A DNA stretch of 11,631 nucleotides from positions 1 through 11,631 of the forward strand of contig CAKZKB010000113.1 in assembly GCA_937121005.1 (NCBI GenBank), written 5' to 3'. The position numbers were made by a program, and so were the translations under genes. Of the stretch, positions 1 through 7,400 are shown piece by piece. The DNA is from an uncultured cyanobacterium (GTDB taxonomy: Bacteria; Cyanobacteriota; Cyanobacteriia; Cyanobacteriales; Geitlerinemataceae). Position 1 is the stretch's first letter, and every line of letters begins with the position of its first letter. The notes beneath the pieces are model-generated. The model had not been told where the DNA came from. It searched no databases and was given only the letters and a program-made list of their open reading frames with translations.

Positions 1-1307
1 CCAGTAAAAGAACTGCGATCGTCGATGTCATCAATGTCGTCTTCGTCGAGTCGCTGGAATTGGGGAGAGAGATTAAATTCCGCGATCGTCCCTTTTTCGT
101 TAGTTAAATAGTAGCCAGAAGAACTGTTTTTTTGTAAAACGCGATCGATTTCTTGCCAGTGTCGAGAGTAAGGAAAACCAAACAATCCGTCGATATGGGT
201 TTTCGGTAGCGTCCAGAATAAAAAGGGTTTCGACTCCCAGGGATACTCGCGGCTAGAATCGATATAAACCGTATGAGAAAATAGAGAGGCGAATAGGAAC
301 GTGGCAGAGACGATCGCGATTTTGAACCACTTCGGAACCCAGTTTCTCGTTCGATCTTCTACGATTTCGAGACCCGCAGCAACGAGAATGCAGCCGGGAA
401 GCAGATAAGTGTAAATATGGGTTCTCTGCTGGCTGATGACGAACTCCATGGCTACAAACGGAAAGGCAAACCACAGCCACATTAGACCGTATCTTTTGAA
501 CTTTGTCAAGACCGCGATCGCCAAAAATAGATAGAGATAAAAGAAGATATCGGGGTTGTAAGTTTGGAAGAGAACGATTGAATTTTGGTCGCTGTCGCCA
601 GTGACGCGATCGCTCAAATAGGCAAATGTTGATTCGTAAGTAGCGAGGAAAAAAGGGATGTAGAAAATTGCCACAGTGATAAAGCAGACGATCGCGCTGT
701 ATAATAAATGCGATCGGTATAGGTTTTTCGGCTGGTAGCGAACGTACCATTGATAGAGAAAATAGATCGCCGCCGGAGCAATAAAAATACCGTCGTAGTG
801 GCTGAGAATGGCAACTCCCCAACAGATGGCGGCCGCATACAAACCGCGAACCTGCCAGCGATCGTCCTTCACAGATAAAGACAGAAAATAGAGGGCAAGG
901 ATCGAAAATAGAATCACAAACGACTGATACTGGACAATTCTGGAAAAAGCGATCGTCAGTCCGTTGAGACTCAAAAATATCGAAGCGTAGATGGCAATTT
1001 TTCTGTTATAATTGAACTCGACAAATCGATAGAAAACAAAAATGGCTAAAACTCCCGCCACTGCGAAGGGGAAGCGCACCAAAAAGCGCTGGGAATAGTC
1101 TGCATCGAAGTGATGCAAGAAAAAAGTAACCAAAAACTGCATCGGGCCTTTTTTGCGATCGAGGAGAAACTCGATTAACCCCGGCGATGTCGTCCCTGGA
1201 TACAAGGCTTTTATCTCATCGCCTTGATAGTCGGAATACCCCAAGTTTGCCAACCGCAGCCACAGGGTAATTGCCGTCAAGTAAACCAGAGGGAGCCATT
1301 TTTTCAT
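1..1307 (-). CDS. GT39/PMT-type membrane glycosyltransferase, partial (3' end beyond window)
   Basis: One uninterrupted reading frame starts at the ATG at 1307 and is still open at position 1, giving about 435 residues; the stop codon lies outside. The product has an N-terminal membrane segment (about residues 5-20), then a first loop with DYQGDE (residues 26-31). This acidic pair just after TM1 is the catalytic-loop signature of GT-C glycosyltransferases of the dolichyl-phosphate-mannose mannosyltransferase/ArnT type. Many further hydrophobic segments follow, including one beginning VRFPFAVAG, the position where relatives carry R-[LF]-P-x-x-x-G. After the last membrane segment comes a soluble tail ending in an Asp-rich stretch (LDEDDIDDIDD) at the window edge. 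Family members transfer a sugar from a polyprenyl-phosphate donor to a lipid, glycan or protein on the outer side of the membrane; the acceptor here is unknown. It lies 87 nt downstream of upp on the same strand and may be co-transcribed. No clear Shine-Dalgarno is visible. Confidence 0.8.
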   Translation of the reverse strand, partial: MKKWLPLVYLTAITLWLRLANLGYSDYQGDEIKALYPGTTSPGLIEFLLDRKKGPMQFLVTFFLHHFDADYSQRFLVRFPFAVAGVLAIFVFYRFVEFNYNRKIAIYASIFLSLNGLTIAFSRIVQYQSFVILFSILALYFLSLSVKDDRWQVRGLYAAAICWGVAILSHYDGIFIAPAAIYFLYQWYVRYQPKNLYRSHLLYSAIVCFITVAIFYIPFFLATYESTFAYLSDRVTGDSDQNSIVLFQTYNPDIFFYLYLFLAIAVLTKFKRYGLMWLWFAFPFVAMEFVISQQRTHIYTYLLPGCILVAAGLEIVEDRTRNWVPKWFKIAIVSATFLFASLFSHTVYIDSSREYPWESKPFLFWTLPKTHIDGLFGFPYSRHWQEIDRVLQKNSSSGYYLTNEKGTIAEFNLSPQFQRLDEDDIDDIDDRSSFT

Positions 1308-1394
1308 GCCGATGAAAAGTAAATATTCAGGGGGAAAGCATGGTAGACTATGAGGGGACACTGAAACCGATCGCCGATCCCCCCATCTAAAAAC

Positions 1395-2048
1395 TTACGC
1401 CGTGCCAAAAGCGCGATCGCCCGCATCCCCCAACCCCGGTACGATAAAACTGCGATCGTCCAACTGTTCGTCAATTCCTGCCGTAAAAATGGTTAAATTG
1501 GGATAGGCTTCGCTAATTTGTTGGAGCGCGGGGTGAGAAGTTACCACCGCCACAATGCGAATTAAACTGGGATCGATGCCCCGTTGCGTCAATTCTCGCA
1601 CCGCCGCCACCAGAGTTCCTCCCGTTGCCAGCATGGGATCGGTGAGGAGAACGCGCGTTTGGGGGTTAAACTTTTCCGGTAGTTTGTTAAGATAGCAGTG
1701 CGGTTGTAAGGTTTCCTCGTCCCGCTTCATGCCCAAATGATAGATATTCACATTGGGCAACACTTCTAATGCCCCATCGAGCAGGGTTAAACCGGCCCGT
1801 AAAATGGGAACGGCAACAATGGGTACGTCAGTGGCGATCGTTGTGGCCGGACTGGGGGATAATGGCGTTTGTACCATTACCTCTTCCGTTGGCAACCACT
1901 CGCGCACCGCTTCGTAAGTCAGCCAGCGCCCCAACTCCTTCATCGCCGTGCGAAACAAAACCGATGGCGTAGACACCGATCGCGACATGGCTAACCAGTG
2001 TTTGATCAGAGGGTGGGGGGGAACGTAAACGCGCAGTTGCAAAGCCAT
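1395..2048 (-). CDS. upp: Uracil phosphoribosyltransferase
   Basis: This 217-residue protein has the full length usual for the family. It converts uracil and PRPP to UMP and pyrophosphate in the cytoplasmic pyrimidine salvage pathway. Visible family marks are PILRAGL (residues 81-87), the PRPP-binding loop TDPMLATGG (136-144), and the C-terminal uracil-recognition segment IVPGLGDAGDRAFGT (202-216), which is nearly identical to the canonical ending. The start at 2048 gives a normal N-terminus, MALQLRVYVPPHPL. A TACAAT-like -10 lies on the minus strand at 2080-2075. The gene is transcribed divergently from the sensor kinase and is followed by the glycosyltransferase. No damage is seen, and identification is firm. 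Confidence 0.96.
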   Translation of the reverse strand: MALQLRVYVPPHPLIKHWLAMSRSVSTPSVLFRTAMKELGRWLTYEAVREWLPTEEVMVQTPLSPSPATTIATDVPIVAVPILRAGLTLLDGALEVLPNVNIYHLGMKRDEETLQPHCYLNKLPEKFNPQTRVLLTDPMLATGGTLVAAVRELTQRGIDPSLIRIVAVVTSHPALQQISEAYPNLTIFTAGIDEQLDDRSFIVPGLGDAGDRAFGTA

Positions 2049-2192
2049 AGAAATTTAGAGAGCCAACCTTTTGTATTGTAGGCAATTGCGGCCCGACACG
2101 ATCGCCGTCCCCCTCCCCAGGCCGATCGCCGTACCGGGCAATCTTGCTACAGTTTATAAAGAGATCCTTATTTCTTGAGGCGCGATCGGTTC
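2049..2192. promoter_or_regulatory. Divergent intergenic region with weak promoters
   Basis: This 144-nt gap separates upp (leftward) from the sensor kinase (rightward). On the plus strand a TATAAA at 2155-2160 is a plausible -10 for the kinase; transcription would start near 2167, only about 8 nt before the TTG at 2175 but 26 nt before the ATG at 2193. On the minus strand TACAAT (2080-2075) could serve upp. No good -35 is seen for either. The middle is GC-rich with two CGATCGCCGT copies (2100-2109, 2124-2133). No other structure was recognised. Confidence 0.35.
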
Positions 2193-5100
2193 ATGTGGCC
2201 CCTGCTTAAATCCGTTTTCTCCCCCGATAGATATATGCCTCACGGCAATTGTTACCTGTGGCAAACGCCCCTAGTGGGATTGCACGCGGTTAGCGACATT
2301 CTGATTGCCCTAGCCTATTTTTCCATCCCGGCGCTACTATTCTACTTTGTCCGCAAGCGCCAGGACGTGCCGTTTTCCAACGTATTCGTCCTCTTCGCCG
2401 CCTTTATCGTGTTGTGCGGCTTCGGGCATTTGCTCGAGGTGTGGACATTGTGGCATCCCGCCTACTGGCTATCGGGGATCGAACAGGCAGCCACAGCCGT
2501 AGTGTCGTGCTATACTGCTGCGGCCATGGTCACGTTGCTGCCTCAATTTTTGGAACTGCGATCGCCCGAAGAACTGGCCGCCATCAACCGAGAACTGGAA
2601 AAAGAGATTGGCGAACGGCGGCGGGCCGAAGCGGCCTTAGCGGCCACCAACGACCAGTTAGAGCAGCGAGTCCGCGATCGCACCATCGAACTGGAAAAAG
2701 AAATCGAAGAACGGATCGCCATCGAACAGGCCCTACGCGATCGCGAAACCCGGTTGCAGCGCCAGCAAGCCGGGTTGTTAGAACTGGTGGCCGGTCAAAA
2801 CGTCTATCGCGGCCGCCTCGAAGCCGCCCTCAACGACGTGACCTACCTGGCCGCACGGGTACTGGAACTCGATCGCGCCAGTATTTGGTTGAGCGAGACC
2901 GAAACCGCCGAACCGCGCCAAGTCAGTTGTTTCGCCCGCGATCGCCACAACTGCGACACCACCGGCCCCGATCCCGATGCCCCCTTGCGTCCCGCCCTGG
3001 ATACCGAGGCCGTGATGCGACTGGATCTGCCCGTGTACTTGCGCGGCCGCACCGTTGGCGCGTTGATCGTCGAACGCAGCCAAAACGATCGCCCCTGGGC
3101 TGTGGAAGAATACAACTTTACCAGCTACCTGGCCGATACCATCGCCCTGGCCGTAGAAGCACGCGATCGCGCCCGTGCCGAAACCGCCCTGCGCGAAGCC
3201 GTCGGCCGGGAAACCGCCATCGCCCGCATTATTGCCCGAATGCGCCGCTCTCTGCAACTCGATCGCATTTTCGCCGCCGTCACCCAAGAACTCTGTCAGA
3301 CCATCGAGTGCGATCGCGTCTTAGTGTACCGCTTCGCCAACGACTGGAGCGGCGAACTGGTGTGCGAAGCCACCGCCCCCGGACAAGCGGGCATTATCGA
3401 TCGCGCCCCCACCCAAACCGCCGTCCACCGTCCCGGCTGTCTCGACACCCTCGAAAGCAGCAGCGATATTATCGAAGATACCCACCTGCAAGAAACTAAC
3501 GGCGGCGTTTACCAACGGGGAGCCACCTATCGCAGCGTCAGCGATATCTACCAAGCCGGGTTCGACGAGTGCTATATCGAATTGCTCGAAAGCCTGAAAG
3601 CCCGCGCCTACATCATCGTCCCCATCTTCTGCGGAGCCACCCTGTGGGGCCTGTTAGGCATCTACGAAAACGGCGGCCCCCGCGACTGGCGCGACTCGGA
3701 AATTAAAATTGCCACCCAGATCGGATCCCAACTGGGAGTCGCCGTGCAACAGGCTCAACTCCTGACCCGGACGCAGCAACAAGCCGAAGAACTGCAACGA
3801 GCCAAAGAAGCCGCCGATGCCGCCAACCATGCCAAAAGCGAATTTTTGGCCAGCATGAGCCACGAACTGCGTACCCCTCTCAACGCCATTTTAGGGTTCG
3901 CGCAACTGTTAGGACGCGATCGCGGCTTGCCCGACAAGTACCGTCGCTATCTCGATACCATCCTCCGTAGCGGCGAGCACCTGCTGCACCTGATCGACGA
4001 CGTGCTCGAAATGTCTAAGATCGAGTCCGGGCGCGTCATCCTGCAAGAAAGCTCTTTTAACCTACACCGCCTCCTTAATAACCTGCAAAGTATGGTCGAG
4101 CTCCGCGCCAAAGATAAAGGACTGCAATTTCACGTCGATCGCGGCCCCAACCTACCCCGCTACATTCGCACCGACGAAGGCAAATTGCGCCAAGTCCTCC
4201 TCAACCTCCTCGATAACGCCATCAAGTTTACCGAACGCGGTAGCGTTACCCTGCAAGTGCGTGCGTCTGGAAAGACAAGGGGACAAGGAGACAAGGAGAC
4301 AAGGGGACAAGGGGACAGCGAAGCCTTTAGTGTCTCCCCCTCTCCCCCTCTCCCCCTCTCCCTAAAACCCAAAGCTGTTAATCTTTACTTTGAAGTTGCA
4401 GACACTGGCCCCGGAATTGCCAGCGAAGAACTGCCCAAACTCTTTGAAGCCTTCAGTCAGACGGAAACTGGCATCAAATCTGGCAAGGGCACGGGTTTAG
4501 GTCTGTCGATTTCGCGTCAGTTCGTGCGGTTGATGGGAGGCGACATCACCGTTCGCAGCCAAGTCGATCGCGGCAGTCAGTTTTCTTTTACTATTGAGGT
4601 GCATCCTGCGGCTGAAATCCTGGAAAAAGCACCCGAAATCGACGTTCGCAAGGTTGTCGGACTGGCCCCCGACCAACCCCACTATCGGATTTTAATTGCC
4701 GAAGACAAACCCGCCAACCGCTTTTTGCTGGCCGAGTTTTTGCGTTCGATCGGGTTTGAGGTGCGCGAAGCTGCCAACGGGAAAGAGGCGATCGAGATGT
4801 GGGAAACCTGGGAACCGCATTTAATCTGGATGGATATGAGGATGCCCGTTCTCGACGGTTACGCAGCCACCCAACAGATCAAGCGGTCTCTAAAAGGTCA
4901 GGCGACAGCGATCGTCGCCCTCACCGCTAGCGCTTTTGAGGAACAGCGACAAACCATTTTATCGGTCGGGTGCGATGATTTCGTCCGCAAGCCGTTTCGA
5001 GAGGGAGAAGTGCTGGCCAAAATTGCCCAACATTTAGGTACGCGCTACACTTACGAAAATGGAGAAGTGGCAGCAACCGAGGAGCAAATCCCAAAAACTT

Positions 5101-5312
5101 GCCGCCAAACCCTAGAATCTGCCATCGATCGACTTCCTGACAGTTGGCGCGATCGCCTTTACGATGCGGCTTCTCGCGGCTGTAGTCGCACGATCGTCGA
5201 ACTGGTTGCAGAGATTCCCGATGACGGCTTGCTGGCAGAAAACTTAGTCGATTTAGCAGAAAACTATCAGTTTGATAAAATCATGGAATTGATGCGACCG
5301 ACTCAAACTTGA
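2193..5312 (+). CDS. Ethylene-receptor-like, cyanobacteriochrome-type hybrid histidine kinase
   Basis: This 1039-residue membrane sensor is numbered from the ATG at 2193. Residues 1-122 form a three-helix ethylene-binding-type domain with D35, Y42, I45, P46, I72, C75 and H79; these match plant ETR1 D25, Y32, I35, P36, I62, C65 and H69 at a constant offset of 10, including the Cu(I) ligands Cys and His. A coiled coil (124-195) and a GAF domain (about 200-322) follow. A second GAF (about 354-520) is cyanobacteriochrome-like: it has DTHLQET, VSDIYQAG, a chromophore-position Cys460 followed by Tyr461 instead of the usual His, and Cys416 in an extra loop. Next are HisKA (SHELRTP, H557), HATPase with N box and DTGPGI/GTGLGLSI, and a receiver (D838, phospho-acceptor D881, K933). 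The C-terminal ~80 residues are helical and are not an evident HPt domain. The layout resembles Synechocystis Slr1212 (UirS/SynEtr1) with an added GAF and receiver. A repeat-encoded insert lies at residues 694-727. An in-frame TTG at 2175 is a less likely start. The next gene encodes a probable output protein. Confidence 0.9.
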   Translation: MWPLLKSVFSPDRYMPHGNCYLWQTPLVGLHAVSDILIALAYFSIPALLFYFVRKRQDVPFSNVFVLFAAFIVLCGFGHLLEVWTLWHPAYWLSGIEQAATAVVSCYTAAAMVTLLPQFLELRSPEELAAINRELEKEIGERRRAEAALAATNDQLEQRVRDRTIELEKEIEERIAIEQALRDRETRLQRQQAGLLELVAGQNVYRGRLEAALNDVTYLAARVLELDRASIWLSETETAEPRQVSCFARDRHNCDTTGPDPDAPLRPALDTEAVMRLDLPVYLRGRTVGALIVERSQNDRPWAVEEYNFTSYLADTIALAVEARDRARAETALREAVGRETAIARIIARMRRSLQLDRIFAAVTQELCQTIECDRVLVYRFANDWSGELVCEATAPGQAGIIDRAPTQTAVHRPGCLDTLESSSDIIEDTHLQETNGGVYQRGATYRSVSDIYQAGFDECYIELLESLKARAYIIVPIFCGATLWGLLGIYENGGPRDWRDSEIKIATQIGSQLGVAVQQAQLLTRTQQQAEELQRAKEAADAANHAKSEFLASMSHELRTPLNAILGFAQLLGRDRGLPDKYRRYLDTILRSGEHLLHLIDDVLEMSKIESGRVILQESSFNLHRLLNNLQSMVELRAKDKGLQFHVDRGPNLPRYIRTDEGKLRQVLLNLLDNAIKFTERGSVTLQVRASGKTRGQGDKETRGQGDSEAFSVSPSPPLPLSLKPKAVNLYFEVADTGPGIASEELPKLFEAFSQTETGIKSGKGTGLGLSISRQFVRLMGGDITVRSQVDRGSQFSFTIEVHPAAEILEKAPEIDVRKVVGLAPDQPHYRILIAEDKPANRFLLAEFLRSIGFEVREAANGKEAIEMWETWEPHLIWMDMRMPVLDGYAATQQIKRSLKGQATAIVALTASAFEEQRQTILSVGCDDFVRKPFREGEVLAKIAQHLGTRYTYENGEVAATEEQIPKTCRQTLESAIDRLPDSWRDRLYDAASRGCSRTIVELVAEIPDDGLLAENLVDLAENYQFDKIMELMRPTQT
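4274..4362 (+). repeat. Two octamer tandem repeats inserted in the kinase ATPase domain
   Basis: Five consecutive 8-nt units GACAAGG[GA] fill 4274-4313, with a decayed sixth at 4314-4320. After a 12-nt gap, three perfect copies of TCTCCCCC (4333-4356) plus a partial copy follow. They encode a Lys/Gly/Gln/Asp/Thr-rich then Pro/Ser/Leu-rich stretch (residues 694-727) between the N box and the DTGPGI box of the HATPase domain, where related kinases have only a short beta-hairpin turn. The frame is kept on both sides. Repeats of this GACAAGG/CTCCCC kind are familiar between genes in filamentous cyanobacteria; finding one translated inside a catalytic domain is less usual. Confidence 0.85.
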
Positions 5313-5321
5313 GACGCGCGA

Positions 5322-5358
5322 TGGGGCCGAACAACGGATTGCTGAATTTGTGGCCCCA
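5322..5358 (+). other. Inverted repeat between kinase and c-di-GMP gene
   Basis: TGGGGCC (5322-5328) and GGCCCCA (5352-5358) can form a perfect 7-bp GC-rich stem with a 23-nt loop in the 89-nt gap. No T-run follows, so this is not a standard intrinsic terminator. It could modulate readthrough or mRNA stability between two genes that are probably co-transcribed. Confidence 0.35.
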
Positions 5359-5401
5359 CCGCCTAAAGTCTGGAAGTCCGACCTTTTAAGTTTCAATAGG
5401 C

Positions 5402-7210
5402 ATGAGCAAACCCGATATTCTGATCGTTGACGATCGCCCCGACAACCTTCGTTTCCTATCGGCTATGCTGACCGAGCAAGGATACGGCGTTCGCCAAGCC
5501 CTGAACGGCAAAATGGCCCTGACGGCCGTACAAACCGTCGCTCCCGATCTGATTTTGCTCGATATTATGATGCCGAAAACCAACGGCTACGACATTTGCA
5601 AGCAGTTAAAATCTGACCCCGAAACCGCCGAGATCCCGGTCATTTTCTTAAGCGCTCTCGATGATGTTTTCGATAAGGTCAAGGCGTTTGAAGCCGGCGG
5701 AGCCGATTATATTACCAAACCCTTTCAGTTTGAAGAAGTGGTGGCGCGGGTCAACAATCAACTGGCCCTGCGACAGGCTCGCCAGCAAGTTCAAGAACTG
5801 AATACCCAGTTAGAAGCACGGGTGAAAAGGCGCACCCGACAACTGGAAGAGGCGAATTCTCAACTGCTCGATCTCAACTCGAAATTACTCGATTTGGCCC
5901 TGCGCGATCGCCTCACGGGTTTGCCCAATCGGACTTCGTTTGTTGAGTGTTTAGATAGCATTCTTCAGCGCTACAAAAGCGATAGGATTTCTCCGTTCGC
6001 AATCTTATTTTTAGACTGCGATCGCTTTAAGGTGATTAACGATTCTCTCGGACATCCGGCGGGCGATCGCTTGTTAATCGAAATTGCTCGCCGCTTGCGA
6101 TCGGCCCTACCCGAGTCGAGTACCTTGGCTCGCACGGGAGGAGATGAATTCGCTGCTCTATTAGAAAATATTGCCGATCCCGAAGAACCCGAACGCATTG
6201 CGAACACGATTCTCGAACAGCTAAAACCGCCATTTGACTTGCAAGGAAAAGAAGTGTTTATGAATGCCAGCATCGGTATTGTCATGGGCAGTGCCGACTA
6301 CGAGAAACCAGAACATTTACTGCGCGATGCCGATGCAGCTATGTATCGCGCTAAGGCCAAAGGAAAAGCCTGCTATCAACTGTTCGATGCGGCTATGCAC
6401 GAACGCGCCATCGCCTATTTACAGTTGGAGACGGATTTGCGTAGGGCGATCGAACGGCAAGAATTCGTGGTTTTCTATCAGCCGATCGTCGATTTGAAAC
6501 TGAGGCGGGTCTGCGGGTTTGAAGCCTTAGTGCGCTGGCAGCATCCCGATCGCGGTTTCGTTTCTCCGGGGGAATTTATTCCGGCGGCTGAAGAAACAGG
6601 CGCGATCGTTCCCATGGGGTTGTTGGTGATGAAACAAGCCTGCATTCAACTACGACAGTGGCGCGATCGCGGTTTGTTTCCCTATCCCATTACCATTAGC
6701 GTGAATTTGTCAGTCAAGCAATTTTCCCAACCCGATCTCGTCGATTGTATCGATAGCATTTTGCACGACACGGGACTAGAAGGTCAATGTTTGAAGTTAG
6801 AAATTACTGAAAGTGCGATTATGGAAGATCCTCGGGCAGTGGGGACAATTTTAGAACGGCTGCGAAAGCGCCATATCGGTTTGAGTATCGACGATTTTGG
6901 CACGGGATACTCGTCCTTGAGCTATCTCGATCGCTTGCCCGTCAATACCTTAAAGATCGATCGCTCTTTTGTCGATCGTATGGAAAAAGAAGGAAACGAT
7001 GGCATTGTGGGGACGATCGTCACCTTGGCACGCAATTTTCACATGGAGACGATCGCCGAAGGAGTCGAAACCCAACAACAGTTACAACGCTTGCGGGCCT
7101 TGGGTTGTGACTGCGCCCAAGGCTATTTACTGTCTCGTCCGGTAGCCGCAGAAGATGTAGATCGGACGATTTCCATCCTTCACCAACAATCGTGGTTTGT
7201 CAATGGTTAA
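5402..7210 (+). CDS. Response regulator with GGDEF and EAL domains (c-di-GMP turnover)
   Basis: The 602-residue protein is a soluble REC-GGDEF-EAL regulator. The receiver (1-120) has D10/D11, phospho-acceptor D54, S84 and K106. A coiled coil (about 121-165) joins it to the GGDEF domain, which starts at RDRLTGLPNR (168-177) and has an intact GGDEF motif (246-250), so diguanylate cyclase activity is possible. The RxxD product-inhibition site expected just upstream of that motif is not seen. The EAL domain (about 338-595) keeps EAL (374-376), N435, E467, D497/D498, K518, E553 and Q573, the set of metal- and substrate-binding residues needed for c-di-GMP phosphodiesterase activity. By sequence the protein is bifunctional; which activity dominates cannot be told. 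The start is well placed because MSKPDILIVDD is a typical receiver beginning. It lies 89 nt downstream of the hybrid kinase in the same direction and is its likely partner. Confidence 0.95.
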   Translation: MSKPDILIVDDRPDNLRFLSAMLTEQGYGVRQALNGKMALTAVQTVAPDLILLDIMMPKTNGYDICKQLKSDPETAEIPVIFLSALDDVFDKVKAFEAGGADYITKPFQFEEVVARVNNQLALRQARQQVQELNTQLEARVKRRTRQLEEANSQLLDLNSKLLDLALRDRLTGLPNRTSFVECLDSILQRYKSDRISPFAILFLDCDRFKVINDSLGHPAGDRLLIEIARRLRSALPESSTLARTGGDEFAALLENIADPEEPERIANTILEQLKPPFDLQGKEVFMNASIGIVMGSADYEKPEHLLRDADAAMYRAKAKGKACYQLFDAAMHERAIAYLQLETDLRRAIERQEFVVFYQPIVDLKLRRVCGFEALVRWQHPDRGFVSPGEFIPAAEETGAIVPMGLLVMKQACIQLRQWRDRGLFPYPITISVNLSVKQFSQPDLVDCIDSILHDTGLEGQCLKLEITESAIMEDPRAVGTILERLRKRHIGLSIDDFGTGYSSLSYLDRLPVNTLKIDRSFVDRMEKEGNDGIVGTIVTLARNFHMETIAEGVETQQQLQRLRALGCDCAQGYLLSRPVAAEDVDRTISILHQQSWFVNG

Positions 7211-7219
7211 AAAACATCG

Positions 7220-7267
7220 TCCAATTCTTGAATAAGGTGAGTTCGCTCGTCAACCTCTTTAATTGGA
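7220..7267 (+). terminator. Long hairpin after the GGDEF-EAL gene, possible terminator
   Basis: TCCAATT (7220-7226) pairs perfectly with AATTGGA (7261-7267). Inside are AGGT/ACCT and a GAG-TTCG-CTC tip (7238-7247). A T-run (7286-7292) lies about 18 nt further on, too far for a textbook intrinsic terminator and overlapping the Pho-box array. It begins 10 nt after the stop codon, so a 3'-end role is plausible. Confidence 0.4.
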
Positions 7268-7281
7268 GCATCGCGACCCGC

Positions 7282-7322
7282 CTTATTTTTTTCTTAACTC
7301 AAAATTATCCAGTATTTAAGCC
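7282..7322 (+). promoter_or_regulatory. Pho box (four 11-bp-spaced repeats) upstream of pstS
   Basis: Four 8-mers, each separated by exactly 3 nt, read CTTATTTT (7282), CTTAACTC (7293), ATTATCCA (7304) and TTTAAGCC (7315). All four have TTA at positions 2-4. The cyanobacterial Pho box is described as tandem PyTTAAPyPy(T/A) octamers with 3-nt spacers, bound by the response regulator SphR/PhoB under phosphate starvation. The array ends 9 nt before a -10-like TATCTT, close to the spacing expected when a Pho box replaces the -35 element. Confidence 0.75.
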
Positions 7323-7331
7323 CCTTCGCGC

Positions 7332-7337
7332 TATCTT
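7332..7337 (+). promoter_or_regulatory. Putative -10 element of pstS
   Basis: TATCTT lies 9 nt downstream of the last Pho-box repeat and about 64 nt before the chosen pstS start. No recognisable -35 hexamer is present, as expected for an activator-dependent Pho promoter. The assignment rests on its position relative to the Pho box. Confidence 0.45.
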
Positions 7338-7400
7338 ATGTGAGTATTGTTTGCGCCGACCTTATCGGCATTCCCACGCGAGAGTATGGTGGCGTACCCC

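Noticed and set aside
253..838. Apparent Cys/Arg-rich open frames on the minus strand inside the glycosyltransferase region, suggesting a broken gene.
   Set aside because: The true frame from 1307 reads without a stop to position 1 and has clear membrane segments. The shorter frames are out of phase with it.
2414..3499. Long Arg/Pro-rich open frame overlapping the kinase.
   Set aside because: It is an out-of-frame reading of GC-rich coding DNA with no domain signature, and it overlaps a well-supported protein.
3438..3572. DXCF-type second-cysteine motif in the cyanobacteriochrome GAF.
   Set aside because: No Asp-x-Cys-Phe is present. The candidate second Cys416 lies in PGCLD within an extra loop, so insert-Cys is the better description.
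5322..5358. Rho-independent terminator between the kinase and the GGDEF-EAL gene.
   Set aside because: The stem lacks a following T-run and has a 23-nt loop, so it is listed only as an inverted repeat.
7347..7400. Upstream TTG (7347) and ATG (7386) starts for PstS.
   Set aside because: Both would place extra residues before a normal signal peptide. The TTG also lies within about 10 nt of the predicted -10, near the likely transcript start.
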